A stretch of DNA of 64,000 bases from Flavobacterium sufflavum (GTDB taxonomy: Bacteria > Bacteroidota > Bacteroidia > Flavobacteriales > Flavobacteriaceae). This document shows positions 1 through 7,525 of the stretch, in pieces; positions within the stretch are counted from its first letter, which is position 1; each line of letters starts with the position of its first letter. The DNA lies in contig NZ_SACJ01000001.1 in assembly GCF_004016525.1 (NCBI RefSeq), forward strand, positions 310,001 through 374,000. Reading direction: 5' to 3'. Below the pieces are notes generated by a model, which saw nothing but the letters and a program-made list of their open reading frames with translations, had not been told where the DNA came from and did no database searches. The position numbers and the translations under genes were made by a program.

Positions 1-845
1 TATCGAAAGTAGCGAATAAAATAGCCAAAAAATTCCCGGACAGAACTCAGGGGGTTTATGTAATCGATTCTAAAGAAAAACGCATCAAAGCTTTAAAATG
101 GACCCAAATTGAAGATGTCTGGGGCATTGGCTACCGAATGCGTAAAAAAGTAAAGCTAAGAAACATCAATACTGCCTTAGATTTTATACAACCGCAACAC
201 GAAGCCTGGATAAAAAGAGAAATGGGCGTAACCGGCCTTCGATTAAAAGCAGAACTGGAAGGAAAATCGGTTTTAGATTTAGAACCTATTGCCGAACAAA
301 AGAAAAGTATCGCCATTACCCGAAGTTTTCCCAAACAAATCTCCGATTTTGATTTACTCCGGGAACGCATCACTACTTTTGCAGCCGTTTGTGCGGAGAA
401 ATTACGCCGTCAGAAATCTTGTTGCCATACTATAATAGTAATGCTCATTATTGACAAACATAGTGTAAAGACATCCCAATACTATTTTAACAAAGCAATC
501 ACTTTGCCCTATTCAACCAATTCGACTTTAACGATTGCCAATACAGCTATCGAATTACTGAAACAAATACACCAGGGCAACGAACATTTGAAATTTAAAA
601 AAGCAGGAGTTATTGTTAGCGAACTCATTGGCGAAAACCAAAAACAGTTTCAATTGTTTGAAGAAGAAAATCCAAAGCATTTGGCACTGATGAAAGCAAT
701 GGATAGTCTTAACACCAAAATTGGCGACACCAAAGTAAAATTGGCCAGCCAAAATTTAGAGCTGACCTGGGACATGAATCAGAATCATTTGTCTCCAAAA
801 TACACCACAAAATTTAAAGATATTCTCGAAATACGATGCGAATGA
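1..845 (+). CDS. umuC: Y-family DNA polymerase UmuC, 3' part (start lies before the window)
   Basis: The reading frame is open from base 3, well before the first ATG at 138. The upstream residues (SKVANKIAKKFPD, then WGIGYRM) are the conserved palm/helix-hairpin-helix part of UmuC polymerases, so the gene is cut by the window edge rather than starting at 138. The visible 280 or so residues hold the end of the palm, the HhH region (IEDVWGIGYRM), the little-finger domain (around KSIAITRSFPK) and the short C-terminal UmuC tail. UmuC is the catalytic subunit of a translesion polymerase working with processed UmuD. The stop codon overlaps the umuD start as ATGA (842-845), which implies translational coupling. 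The order umuC then umuD is the reverse of the E. coli operon. Its promoter, probably SOS controlled, is outside the window. Confidence 0.93.
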   Translation, partial: SKVANKIAKKFPDRTQGVYVIDSKEKRIKALKWTQIEDVWGIGYRMRKKVKLRNINTALDFIQPQHEAWIKREMGVTGLRLKAELEGKSVLDLEPIAEQKKSIAITRSFPKQISDFDLLRERITTFAAVCAEKLRRQKSCCHTIIVMLIIDKHSVKTSQYYFNKAITLPYSTNSTLTIANTAIELLKQIHQGNEHLKFKKAGVIVSELIGENQKQFQLFEEENPKHLALMKAMDSLNTKIGDTKVKLASQNLELTWDMNQNHLSPKYTTKFKDILEIRCE

Positions 846-1276
846 AAAAAGACCAAAAACTCAGCTTTTACAAACCTGATTACGAAAGTGAACTACGAAT
901 TCCTTTCATCCCTGATGGTGTTTCGGCAGGATTTCCTTCTCCCGCGGCTGATTTTATGGAGAACAATATCGATTTAAATAAAGAACTGAGCGAAAATCCC
1001 CTGGCTACCTTTTATATTAAGGTAAAAGGAAACTCGATGATTGACGCCGGTATCAATGACAAAGACGTACTGATTGTAGACCGAAGCATTGAACCACAAG
1101 ACAACAAAATCGCTATTTGCTTTATCGACGGAGAATTTACCGTAAAACGCATTAAATTAGAAAAAGATTGTCTTTATCTAATGCCCGAAAATAGCAGTTA
1201 CAGCCCCATAAAAGTCACTGAAGAAAATCAATTAATCATTTGGGGAATTGTAACCTATGTGATAAAAAAAATGTGA
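842..1276 (+). CDS. umuD: UmuD-like S24 peptidase, translesion polymerase accessory subunit
   Basis: 144 residues, the usual size for UmuD. The sequence shows the self-cleavage site SAGFPSPA (cut expected between Ala29 and Gly30), the nucleophile Ser65 in GNSMIDAG and the general base Lys102 in FTVKRIKL, which together define the LexA/UmuD S24 fold. No helix-turn-helix precedes the cleavage site, so it is UmuD rather than LexA. I chose ATG 842 because it makes an ATGA overlap with the umuC stop; an in-frame ATG at 836 would add two residues (Met-Arg). RecA-stimulated autocleavage should produce UmuD', which joins UmuC. The gene runs straight into a strong hairpin terminator whose stem begins before the stop codon. 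Confidence 0.92.
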   Translation: MKKDQKLSFYKPDYESELRIPFIPDGVSAGFPSPAADFMENNIDLNKELSENPLATFYIKVKGNSMIDAGINDKDVLIVDRSIEPQDNKIAICFIDGEFTVKRIKLEKDCLYLMPENSSYSPIKVTEENQLIIWGIVTYVIKKM

Positions 1277-1304
1277 AATCAAACGAATTTGATTTCACAT
1301 TTTT
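1267..1304 (+). terminator. Terminator of umuCD
   Basis: Perfect 17 bp inverted repeat: arms 1267-1283 and 1288-1304 around a CGAA tetraloop (core TGTGAAATCAAA / TTTGATTTCACA), with a T run. It overlaps the umuD stop codon. A close relative of the same hairpin sits at 3631-3666 after the sglT gene. Confidence 0.88.
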
Positions 1305-1716
1305 AATTTAAAGACTTATCTTCTGAGTTGCAGAAAATTCAATTCTATTAATTACAAGCCACGTGGGGAATTCGGCAAATGTTAAAATTTGAAAGAACTA
1401 CTAAAATTTTTAGTATTTTTTTTAGCCCTTATTGTTTTGACCCTCAAATGATTGAGTTTTTTCAGGGTAATTGTTTAAAATTTAATATGAAAATACTATA
1501 CTATTTTGACACAAAATGCCGTAATTTTGTATCTCAATGTCATAAATGAAAAAAAAGGCTATTCCTGTCGTCCAAACAGTAGCCTAGTTTTTGTTGAAGT
1601 TTATCAGTTTACTACCGATTGTAAATCTGAATGTTGTTTGTTCTTTGAAATAAGACTCTGTAAGTTTGATGATTCCTAGTCATCATTCCATATTATTAAT
1701 TTAATAACCAAATCGC
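1305..1716. other. Non-coding region with hairpins and a possible promoter before the 40-codon ORF
   Basis: No convincing gene. A short palindrome ACTAAAATTTTTAGT followed by a T run lies near 1399-1425. TAATTTTG at 1522-1529 matches the Bacteroidetes -7 box TAnnTTTG on the plus strand, but I see no good TTG at the usual distance upstream. About 30 nt later a hairpin (GGCTA..CTG at 1557-1569 pairing with CAGTAGCC at about 1580-1587) is followed by a T run, so it could end a short RNA or attenuate expression of the downstream ORF. A further small stem TGATGA/TCATCA lies at about 1668-1687. Confidence 0.4.
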
Positions 1717-1839
1717 ATGAAAGAATTCGAAATTGCGCCACCTGGTTATAAATTTGTTTTTTCCAAATACAGAACTGTAAAAGGAAAAAGAATTTATAAA
1801 GCCGACGGTGGAACTTATAGATTCCTTGTGAAAATCTAA
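1717..1839 (+). CDS. Candidate 40-residue basic protein, unknown function
   Basis: Small ORF that starts MKEFEIAPPGYKF, continues SKYRTVKGKRIYKADGG, and ends YRFLVKI before TAA at 1837-1839. It is rich in Lys, Arg and aromatic residues in an alternating pattern that would suit a short beta-sheet protein, and it has no signal peptide or membrane segment. Support for it being real: codon use resembles the neighbours, the ORF is flanked by a candidate promoter and hairpin leader upstream and a hairpin plus T run downstream (about 1898-1941), and it lies in a 1.2 kb region otherwise without genes. I do not recognise the family. The alternative is a chance ORF in a non-coding RNA region. Confidence 0.45.
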   Translation: MKEFEIAPPGYKFVFSKYRTVKGKRIYKADGGTYRFLVKI

Positions 1840-1897
1840 ATTCCAGTCGTAAATTAAAAAAGGTATACAGGTCTTTCAAAGATGCTGTTAGATTGTT

Positions 1898-1941
1898 AAA
1901 CCCAAGACTCTACTAATCGGTGTAGGGTTTTGGTTTTTTTT
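1898..1941 (+). terminator. Imperfect hairpin with T run after the 40-codon ORF
   Basis: AAACCC (1898-1903) can pair with GGGTTT (1925-1930), with an alternative inner CTAC/GTAG pairing, and a run of eight T follows at about 1934-1941. It is placed as expected for the end of a short transcript carrying the small ORF. Confidence 0.45.
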
Positions 1942-2079
1942 ATTACCTCTAACTTGTTTATAGCAAAACAAAAAAGACATTTAAAAAATGATTTTGAAAC
2001 CATTTTTATGACATTAATGTTAAATATAAACCTTAAATTTAAGTCTTTTCGACAAGACAAAAATACATTAAAAACTACG

Positions 2080-2114
2080 ATTTGCAACGATTAATATAAG
2101 AAATCGTTGCAAAT
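2080..2114. repeat. 13 bp perfect inverted repeat in a gene-free stretch
   Basis: ATTTGCAACGATT (2080-2092) and AATCGTTGCAAAT (2102-2114) are perfect complements around a 9 nt AT-rich spacer. No T run follows, so it looks more like a protein-binding dyad or RNA hairpin than a terminator. The rest of 2115-2484 contains a short tandem repeat (AATAAACTTT twice, then AATAAAAACG, about 2273-2300) and nothing else I can name. Confidence 0.5.
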
Positions 2115-2484
2115 TTAATGCTTAAATTTAATAACGTGCGCACCAATTCCTTCTCATGTCTTGATTTTATTGACCTTACAACGCTCTCAGGCGCGCGGGA
2201 ACGTTTATGTGTATATATGTGTTTTGTTGATTTTAGTCGTAAAAATCACTCTTTTTCTGGTTGATATACGCTAATAAACTTTAATAAACTTTAATAAAAA
2301 CGTCATAAAACTAATAAAAACGACCGCCCTAAATTGACGTTCAAAAACTAATTCTTTTAACGGTTTTAATTTATTAACTATTTGAGTTAATAATATCCCC
2401 AGCTCGCGATAGCATCTTCTCTCGTCCTAAAATAGATTTACCACTTATTTTTAGTCCTGTTAATGGTTTTCAACGATAGGCTTT

Positions 2485-3096
2485 TTAAATTTTTCCATCT
2501 TTAAATAAAACCTGAAAAAAACCAGGAACGGTTTCCTCACGATTCCAATCGCGCTGTAACTCACAAAGCAATTGGTTTACCGAAATGAGTTGAGCCCCCG
2601 CCTGCTCTATTCTTCGCAATGCAATGTTATGCGCTTCAGCTGAAGTCCCGCCAACAGCATCAGCAACAGGATAAACCTCAAAACCTTCTTTTAAAGCATC
2701 CAGTGTGGGAAACGTTAAGCAGGCTTCTGTCCAGAGTGCGGCCATGATTAGTTTTTTCCTTCCTGTCGCCTTTACAGCCTCATAAAATTCCTTGTCTTCC
2801 CAGGCATTAATACTGGTACGGTCATAAGAAGCGGTATCGGCTAAAACTTCTTTTAAAGGAGCAATCGTATCCTTATTTCTACCCGTTTGGACATTTACAG
2901 TTGATAAAATTACAGGGATATCAAACACTTTTGCCGTTTGGGCCAAGCGTACAATTTGCTCCACTAAATGGGTCTGATCCATCGATTTGATTGAGGATAC
3001 CTGAATGGGTTGATAGTCAATAATAATAAGTGCTGCATTTTCAGGACTTAGCAAATGATCGTTTTTGGGGTCTCGAATAGGTGATATACTGCTCAT
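2485..3096 (-). CDS. Isochorismatase-family cysteine hydrolase (YcaC-like)
   Basis: 203 residues, typical for the family. It shows the catalytic Asp27 in LIIIDYQ and the nucleophilic Cys126 in TEACLTFPTL, with the cis-peptide-like segment before the Cys. The phrase INAWED followed by VKATGRKKLIMA is characteristic of the YcaC branch, whose members hydrolyse small amides or are of unknown substrate. It lacks a signal peptide and should be cytoplasmic. The third position of the usual Asp-Lys-Cys triad is probably occupied near YDRTSINAWE, where I see Arg93 rather than a clear Lys, so activity is not assured. It lies 30 bp downstream of the small GNAT gene on the same strand and is probably cotranscribed with it. 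No link to the carbohydrate genes is apparent. Confidence 0.85.
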   Translation of the reverse strand: MSSISPIRDPKNDHLLSPENAALIIIDYQPIQVSSIKSMDQTHLVEQIVRLAQTAKVFDIPVILSTVNVQTGRNKDTIAPLKEVLADTASYDRTSINAWEDKEFYEAVKATGRKKLIMAALWTEACLTFPTLDALKEGFEVYPVADAVGGTSAEAHNIALRRIEQAGAQLISVNQLLCELQRDWNREETVPGFFQVLFKDGKI

Positions 3097-3126
3097 AGTA
3101 ATAGTAAAAAAGGTTAAATTGATTAA

Positions 3127-3444
3127 TTATAAGAAATTGAATCCATGAAAACTACCATCAACGATGCGTTTCCATTCCGGATGTCTTTTGATGTAAGCAA
3201 ACACTAACGGACAAAGAGGGATGAGTTTGTAATTGTTGTCTTCAATATAAGTTAATGTTTTTTCAATTACAGCTGTAGCCGCGCCTTTTCCTTCCAATTC
3301 GGGTTCTACTTCGGTATGAATTAAAGCAATAACATTAGGTTGTTCTTTGTAAACGATAAAGGCTTTATGTCCTTCAACAGTAATTTCAAACTGCTGCTCT
3401 TGTTCGTTTTTGACAAGAGGAATATTTTCGAATTCTGGTTTCAT
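3127..3444 (-). CDS. Small GNAT-like acetyltransferase (YjdJ/GCN5-related, Acetyltransf_CG type)
   Basis: 105 residues, the size of the single-domain minimal GNAT proteins. The acetyl-CoA loop appears as PELEGKGAATAVIEKTL (the Q/R-x-x-G-x-G/A pattern), followed by LIPLCPLVFAYIKRHPEW, the characteristic C-terminal signature of this small family. There is no signal peptide. Members are thought to be cytoplasmic acetyltransferases of unknown small-molecule or protein substrate. It is first in a two-gene unit with the downstream isochorismatase-like hydrolase. About 250 bp separate it from the end of the galactose operon. Confidence 0.85.
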   Translation of the reverse strand: MKPEFENIPLVKNEQEQQFEITVEGHKAFIVYKEQPNVIALIHTEVEPELEGKGAATAVIEKTLTYIEDNNYKLIPLCPLVFAYIKRHPEWKRIVDGSFHGFNFL

Positions 3445-3630
3445 GCTCAGATTATTAGATTGCTAAATAGTTATTAGACAAAAAACAACAACTTATTGGT
3501 TAGCTTGCTGCTTTGAATCGATCTTTATATATCATATTTTGTTTAACAAATTTACGATTCTGAAAAAAGAAACATCTTAATCTATGTTAAGAAGATAAAG
3601 CAAATCATGTTTTAACCTTATTCAAATAAA

Positions 3631-3667
3631 AAAATGTGAAATCAAACGAATTCGATTCCACATTTTC
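3631..3667 (-). terminator. Terminator of the galactose operon
   Basis: Imperfect inverted repeat just downstream of the sglT stop: AAAATGTG at 3631-3638 pairs with CACATTTT near 3659-3666, with AATC/GATT pairing inside. In the minus orientation it is followed by a T run. The left arm (ATGTGAAATCAAACGAATT) is identical to that of the umuCD terminator at 1267-1304. Confidence 0.75.
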
Positions 3668-3691
3668 ACATTTAAAACTATTATTTTAATC

Positions 3692-5377
3692 TTACCAGAA
3701 CTTCACGTACAAAGCAGCGATAATTAATAATGTAAGAATGATTAATACTGTTGTTTGTGGTTTTACCTTAAACATTTCAGTATCTAGTTCAAAAGCTTTA
3801 GGATTTACTTTTGGTCCAGCAAAACTGATTCCAATCATAAGCAGCATTGTAAACAAGAATGATAATCCCATACAAATGTGGAATGGAATCTCAAAACCAC
3901 CTTTACCATTTGGCCAAGCTGTGTATAAGAAAGTTTCGTTTCCAAACATTGCCGGTGCAAATTCGTTGAATAAAACTGATAATAAGAAACCTGCTATAAC
4001 CCCAACAATAGCTGCTGTTCCAGTTGTTCTTTTCCAGAACATACCTAAGAAAAACATAGCAAAAACCCCAGGGCTAATAAATCCTGTATACTTTTGGATA
4101 TAAGTAAATCCTCCTACTCCACCAATTCCTAGCAAATCATTCCAGGTAAACAATACAGCAAGAACCATAGAAGCAAAAACGGCATATCTACCAATGTTTA
4201 CCTGAGCTCTGTCTGAAGCACCTTTTTGAATGTATTTTTTATGAACGTCTAAAGTATAGATAGTAGAAATACTGTTCACTTTACCTGCTAACGAAGCCAC
4301 AATAGCTGCAGTCAAAGCAGCAACTGATAATCCTTTTAATCCTGTTGGCAAGAAAGTCAACATCGCTGAATAAGCTCCGTCTTTTCCTCCAACTAATTGA
4401 GGTAAATGTCCTCCTTCGTATAAAACATAAGCAGCAATACCAGGTAACATTACAATTACAGGCATTAATAATTTCAACATACCTGCAAACAAAATTCCTG
4501 TACGAGCCGTTTGTAAATCAGCTCCCAAAGCTCTTTGAGTGATATATTGGTTACATCCCCAATAGTTTAAGTTGATAATCCAAATACCCGCTAAATAAGA
4601 TAACATCCCAGGGAAAGTAAGGTATTTATCGATTTCTAATTGAGAAGAAGTAGCTGTTGGTCTTGGAATAATCATTTTGAAATGCTCCGGTGCTTTTTCC
4701 ATCAATACTTTGAATCCTGCAATAGCATCCTGGCCAACACCGAAATATTGTCCCACTGTTGTTAAAGCGATATAAGAAGTAACTAAACCTCCAATAATCA
4801 ATACTGCAACCTGAATAACATCAGTATAAGCTACCACTTTCATACCTCCAAGAGAGATAATTAAAGCAAATACTGCTAATCCTAACATAATAACATGAAG
4901 GTATTCTCCTCCCGCTAATCCATTAATGGCAACAGCTCCTAAATATAAAATTGAAGTTAAGTTTACAAAAACATACAAAAACAACCAGAAAACAGCCATA
5001 ATCAAAGCCGTTGAATCATTGTAACGTGTTTTCAAGAATTGAGGCATGGTATAAATCTTGTTTTTCAAATAAACAGGAATAAACCAAACTGCCACTATAA
5101 TTAACGCAATTGCAGCAACCCACTCATAAGCGGCAACAGCAATTCCTAAGAAGAATCCTTCTCCACTCATTCCAATAAACTGCTCAGCAGAAATATTAGA
5201 AGCAATAAGTGAAGCTCCAATAGCCCACCATGTTAATGTCCCTTCTGCCAAGAAATACGCTTTGGCGTCGTGTTCGTTTTTTTCGCGCTTGCGATAGATA
5301 ATATATCCGTAGATTGAGACTACTAAAAAGTAGATGATGAATACTGCATAATCTGCAAATCCGAGACTTGAGCTCAT
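3692..5377 (-). CDS. Sodium/sugar symporter of the SSS family, probably galactose uptake
   Basis: 561 residues with about 14 hydrophobic segments distributed over the whole length, as in vSGLT-type solute:sodium symporters. The N-terminal segment ISAEQFIGMSGEGF corresponds to the conserved region lining the Na+ and sugar sites, and WGCNQYITQRALGA is the family's conserved intracellular-loop motif. It is the last gene of the galM-galK-galT-galE unit, 51 bp after galE, which supports galactose (or glucose/galactose) as cargo. It would move free monosaccharide across the inner membrane after periplasmic glycosidases release it. SglT is the usual name for close bacterial homologues; I leave the symbol empty because substrate choice is inferred. 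Confidence 0.88.
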   Translation of the reverse strand: MSSSLGFADYAVFIIYFLVVSIYGYIIYRKREKNEHDAKAYFLAEGTLTWWAIGASLIASNISAEQFIGMSGEGFFLGIAVAAYEWVAAIALIIVAVWFIPVYLKNKIYTMPQFLKTRYNDSTALIMAVFWLFLYVFVNLTSILYLGAVAINGLAGGEYLHVIMLGLAVFALIISLGGMKVVAYTDVIQVAVLIIGGLVTSYIALTTVGQYFGVGQDAIAGFKVLMEKAPEHFKMIIPRPTATSSQLEIDKYLTFPGMLSYLAGIWIINLNYWGCNQYITQRALGADLQTARTGILFAGMLKLLMPVIVMLPGIAAYVLYEGGHLPQLVGGKDGAYSAMLTFLPTGLKGLSVAALTAAIVASLAGKVNSISTIYTLDVHKKYIQKGASDRAQVNIGRYAVFASMVLAVLFTWNDLLGIGGVGGFTYIQKYTGFISPGVFAMFFLGMFWKRTTGTAAIVGVIAGFLLSVLFNEFAPAMFGNETFLYTAWPNGKGGFEIPFHICMGLSFLFTMLLMIGISFAGPKVNPKAFELDTEMFKVKPQTTVLIILTLLIIAALYVKFW

Positions 5378-5428
5378 AGTTTTTATTTAAAATTAATAAT
5401 TGGTTTAACAGTCATTCCCAATGAATGC

Positions 5429-6442
5429 CTAGCTTCTGATTTTTTGTTCCCATTTCCAAGCACTTTCCATAGCTTGTTCCAGGCTTAATTGGGTTTTCCA
5501 GCCCAGTACTTTATTGGCTTTATCCGTATTGGCGTAAGCCAAAGTAACATCACCTTCTCTTCTGTCAACGATTTGGTAAGCTAATTTTTTGCCGCTTACT
5601 TTTTCGAAAGCATTGATCACTTCTAATACTGAACTTCCTACTCCAGTTCCCAGATTAAAAGTTTCTACTTTTTCTTCGTTCTTCTTATTCAATAATCGTT
5701 GCAAAGCAATAACGTGTGCTTTAGCTAAATCCACTACGTGAATGTAATCGCGAATACAAGTTCCGTCCGGCGTTGGATAATCATTACCATAAACCATTAA
5801 TTCTTTACGCAAACCAATTCCTGTTTGCGTAATAAATGGTACTAAATTTTGCGGAACACCTATTGGCAATTCACCTATTTCAACAGATGGATGAGCACCA
5901 ATCGGGTTAAAATAACGCAACAAAATAGCATTGATACCACTTACTTTAGCCACATCGGTAATAATTTCCTCTCCTATTTGTTTGGTATTTCCATAAGGAG
6001 ACATTGCAGGTTGGATTGCTGAATTTTCGTTGATGGGCATTGTTTCGGCTTGACCATAAACCGTACAAGAAGAACTGAATATAAAATTAGCATCCTCTTT
6101 TTTCTCTAATTCCTGAAGTAAATACACCAACGAATTGATGTTGTTTTCGTAATACAACAAAGGATTCCCCACACTCTCTCCTACTGCCTTTGAAGCTGCA
6201 AAATGAATCACTCCATTTACATCCGAATGGCGTTTGAAAAAATCCTGAACCACCGATTTCTCTCTTAAATCCAGTTTTTCAAAAAGTGGTTTTTTCCCTG
6301 TTATAGCTTCAATTCCTTTTAAAACGTCTTCAGATGAATTTGATAAATTATCAATAACAACCACCTCAAAACCTTCGTTTTGTAGTTCGACTACTGTATG
6401 TGAACCTATGAAACCTAAACCTCCCGTAACAAGTATTTTCAT
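5429..6442 (-). CDS. galE: UDP-glucose 4-epimerase
   Basis: 337 residues, a normal length. An N-terminal NAD-binding Rossmann motif GGLGFIG (residues 7-13) follows MKILVT, and the short-chain dehydrogenase active site is present as SSSCTVYG (about 123-130) with Tyr150 and Lys154 in SPYGNTK. The conserved ATRDYIHV-like segment reads CIRDYIHVVDLA. It interconverts UDP-galactose and UDP-glucose, closing the Leloir cycle that galT uses. It sits 27 bp after galT and before the symporter in the same unit. Confidence 0.96.
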   Translation of the reverse strand: MKILVTGGLGFIGSHTVVELQNEGFEVVVIDNLSNSSEDVLKGIEAITGKKPLFEKLDLREKSVVQDFFKRHSDVNGVIHFAASKAVGESVGNPLLYYENNINSLVYLLQELEKKEDANFIFSSSCTVYGQAETMPINENSAIQPAMSPYGNTKQIGEEIITDVAKVSGINAILLRYFNPIGAHPSVEIGELPIGVPQNLVPFITQTGIGLRKELMVYGNDYPTPDGTCIRDYIHVVDLAKAHVIALQRLLNKKNEEKVETFNLGTGVGSSVLEVINAFEKVSGKKLAYQIVDRREGDVTLAYANTDKANKVLGWKTQLSLEQAMESAWKWEQKIRS

Positions 6443-6469
6443 GATTTGTTTTTTTAAATATCAGTTTAG

Positions 6470-7525
6470 TTATTTTTGTTTGTAATGTACCTCAGATAAG
6501 TTTCTCAACATTTCGGCACTCTTCTCTGGCGTAATATCTCTTTGAGATTCCCCCATCATCTCATAACCTACCATAAATTTTTTCACTGAAGCCGAACGCA
6601 ACAATGGTGGGTAAAAATGCATGTGAAATTGCCATTCCGGATGCTCTTCACCATCTGTTGGAGCCTGGTGAATTCCTGAAGAATAAGGGAATGAGGTTTC
6701 GAAAAGATTGTCGTATTTTGTTGTTAATTGTTTCAAAATAACAGCAAAAGCAGCTACCTCATCTTCAGTAAAATCCGTGATTTTAGTAATATGACGTTTG
6801 CTAACAATCATGGTTTCAAAAGGCCAGATTGCCCAAAAAGGAACAATTGCAGCAAAATGATCGTTCTCAACAACCACACGCTCTTTTACTTTTAATTCTT
6901 CTTTTAGATAATCCTGCAAAAGATTAGTACCATTTTTTTCAAAATAGGCTTTCAAATTGTTTTGGGTTTTCTCCACCTGTGTTGGCAATGAAGACTGAGC
7001 CCAGATTTGTCCGTGTGGATGCGGATTACTACATCCCATTACACTTCCTTTATTTTCAAAAATTTGTACGTGATTGATGTAATCAACATTACCTAAATCA
7101 GTGTATTCTTTTTGCCAGGTATGAATAATATTCACGATACCATCCACATCCATTTCCGGTAAAGTCAAATCATGTCTTGGTGAAAAACAAACCACTCTTG
7201 AAATTCCTCTTTCAGGCTGTGCCTTGAAGAAACTTCCTTCTTCATTTCCTCCAAAATCAATTGGTTCCTGTTTAAGCGCAGCAAAGTCATTTTCGAAAAC
7301 AAAACTGCTTTCGTAAGCCGGATTTACTTCGCCATTAGCACGAACATTTCCAGCACATAAATAACATTCCGGATCATATTCTGGCAATGCAACAGTATTT
7401 ACCGCTTCTTTTTGTCCTTGCCAAGGTCTTTTTGAACGATGTGGTGAAACTAAAACCCATTCATTAATCAAAGGATTATATCTTCTATGCGGATCTTCGT
7501 TGATATCAAACTTTCTCATAGTCAT
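6470..7525 (-). CDS. galT: Galactose-1-phosphate uridylyltransferase
   Basis: 351 residues, the length of class I GalT. The active-site loop GCSNPHPHGQIW supplies the nucleophilic His171 (second His of HPH), and Cys54 and Cys57 (CYLC) match the structural zinc ligands of the E. coli enzyme. The C-terminal domain carries HMHFYPPLLRS. The ATG overlaps the galK stop by one base (TAATG), implying coupling; a second ATG two codons later is an equally good start. It transfers UMP from UDP-glucose to galactose-1-phosphate. Confidence 0.96.
   Translation of the reverse strand: MTMRKFDINEDPHRRYNPLINEWVLVSPHRSKRPWQGQKEAVNTVALPEYDPECYLCAGNVRANGEVNPAYESSFVFENDFAALKQEPIDFGGNEEGSFFKAQPERGISRVVCFSPRHDLTLPEMDVDGIVNIIHTWQKEYTDLGNVDYINHVQIFENKGSVMGCSNPHPHGQIWAQSSLPTQVEKTQNNLKAYFEKNGTNLLQDYLKEELKVKERVVVENDHFAAIVPFWAIWPFETMIVSKRHITKITDFTEDEVAAFAVILKQLTTKYDNLFETSFPYSSGIHQAPTDGEEHPEWQFHMHFYPPLLRSASVKKFMVGYEMMGESQRDITPEKSAEMLRNLSEVHYKQK

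Noticed and set aside
138..845. umuC starting at the ATG at 138
   Set aside because: The frame is open to the window edge and the upstream codons encode conserved UmuC residues, so this ATG is internal.
1277..2484. tRNA or other structured RNA gene in the 1.2 kb gap
   Set aside because: I looked for cloverleaf arms and found none; only simple hairpins are present.
2485..3096. Membership of the isochorismatase-like gene in the galactose locus
   Set aside because: It is separated by a terminator and has no shared operator or functional link.
3738..4103. 121-residue plus-strand ORF
   Set aside because: Antisense to the sugar symporter; hydrophobic pattern is the mirror of the membrane protein.
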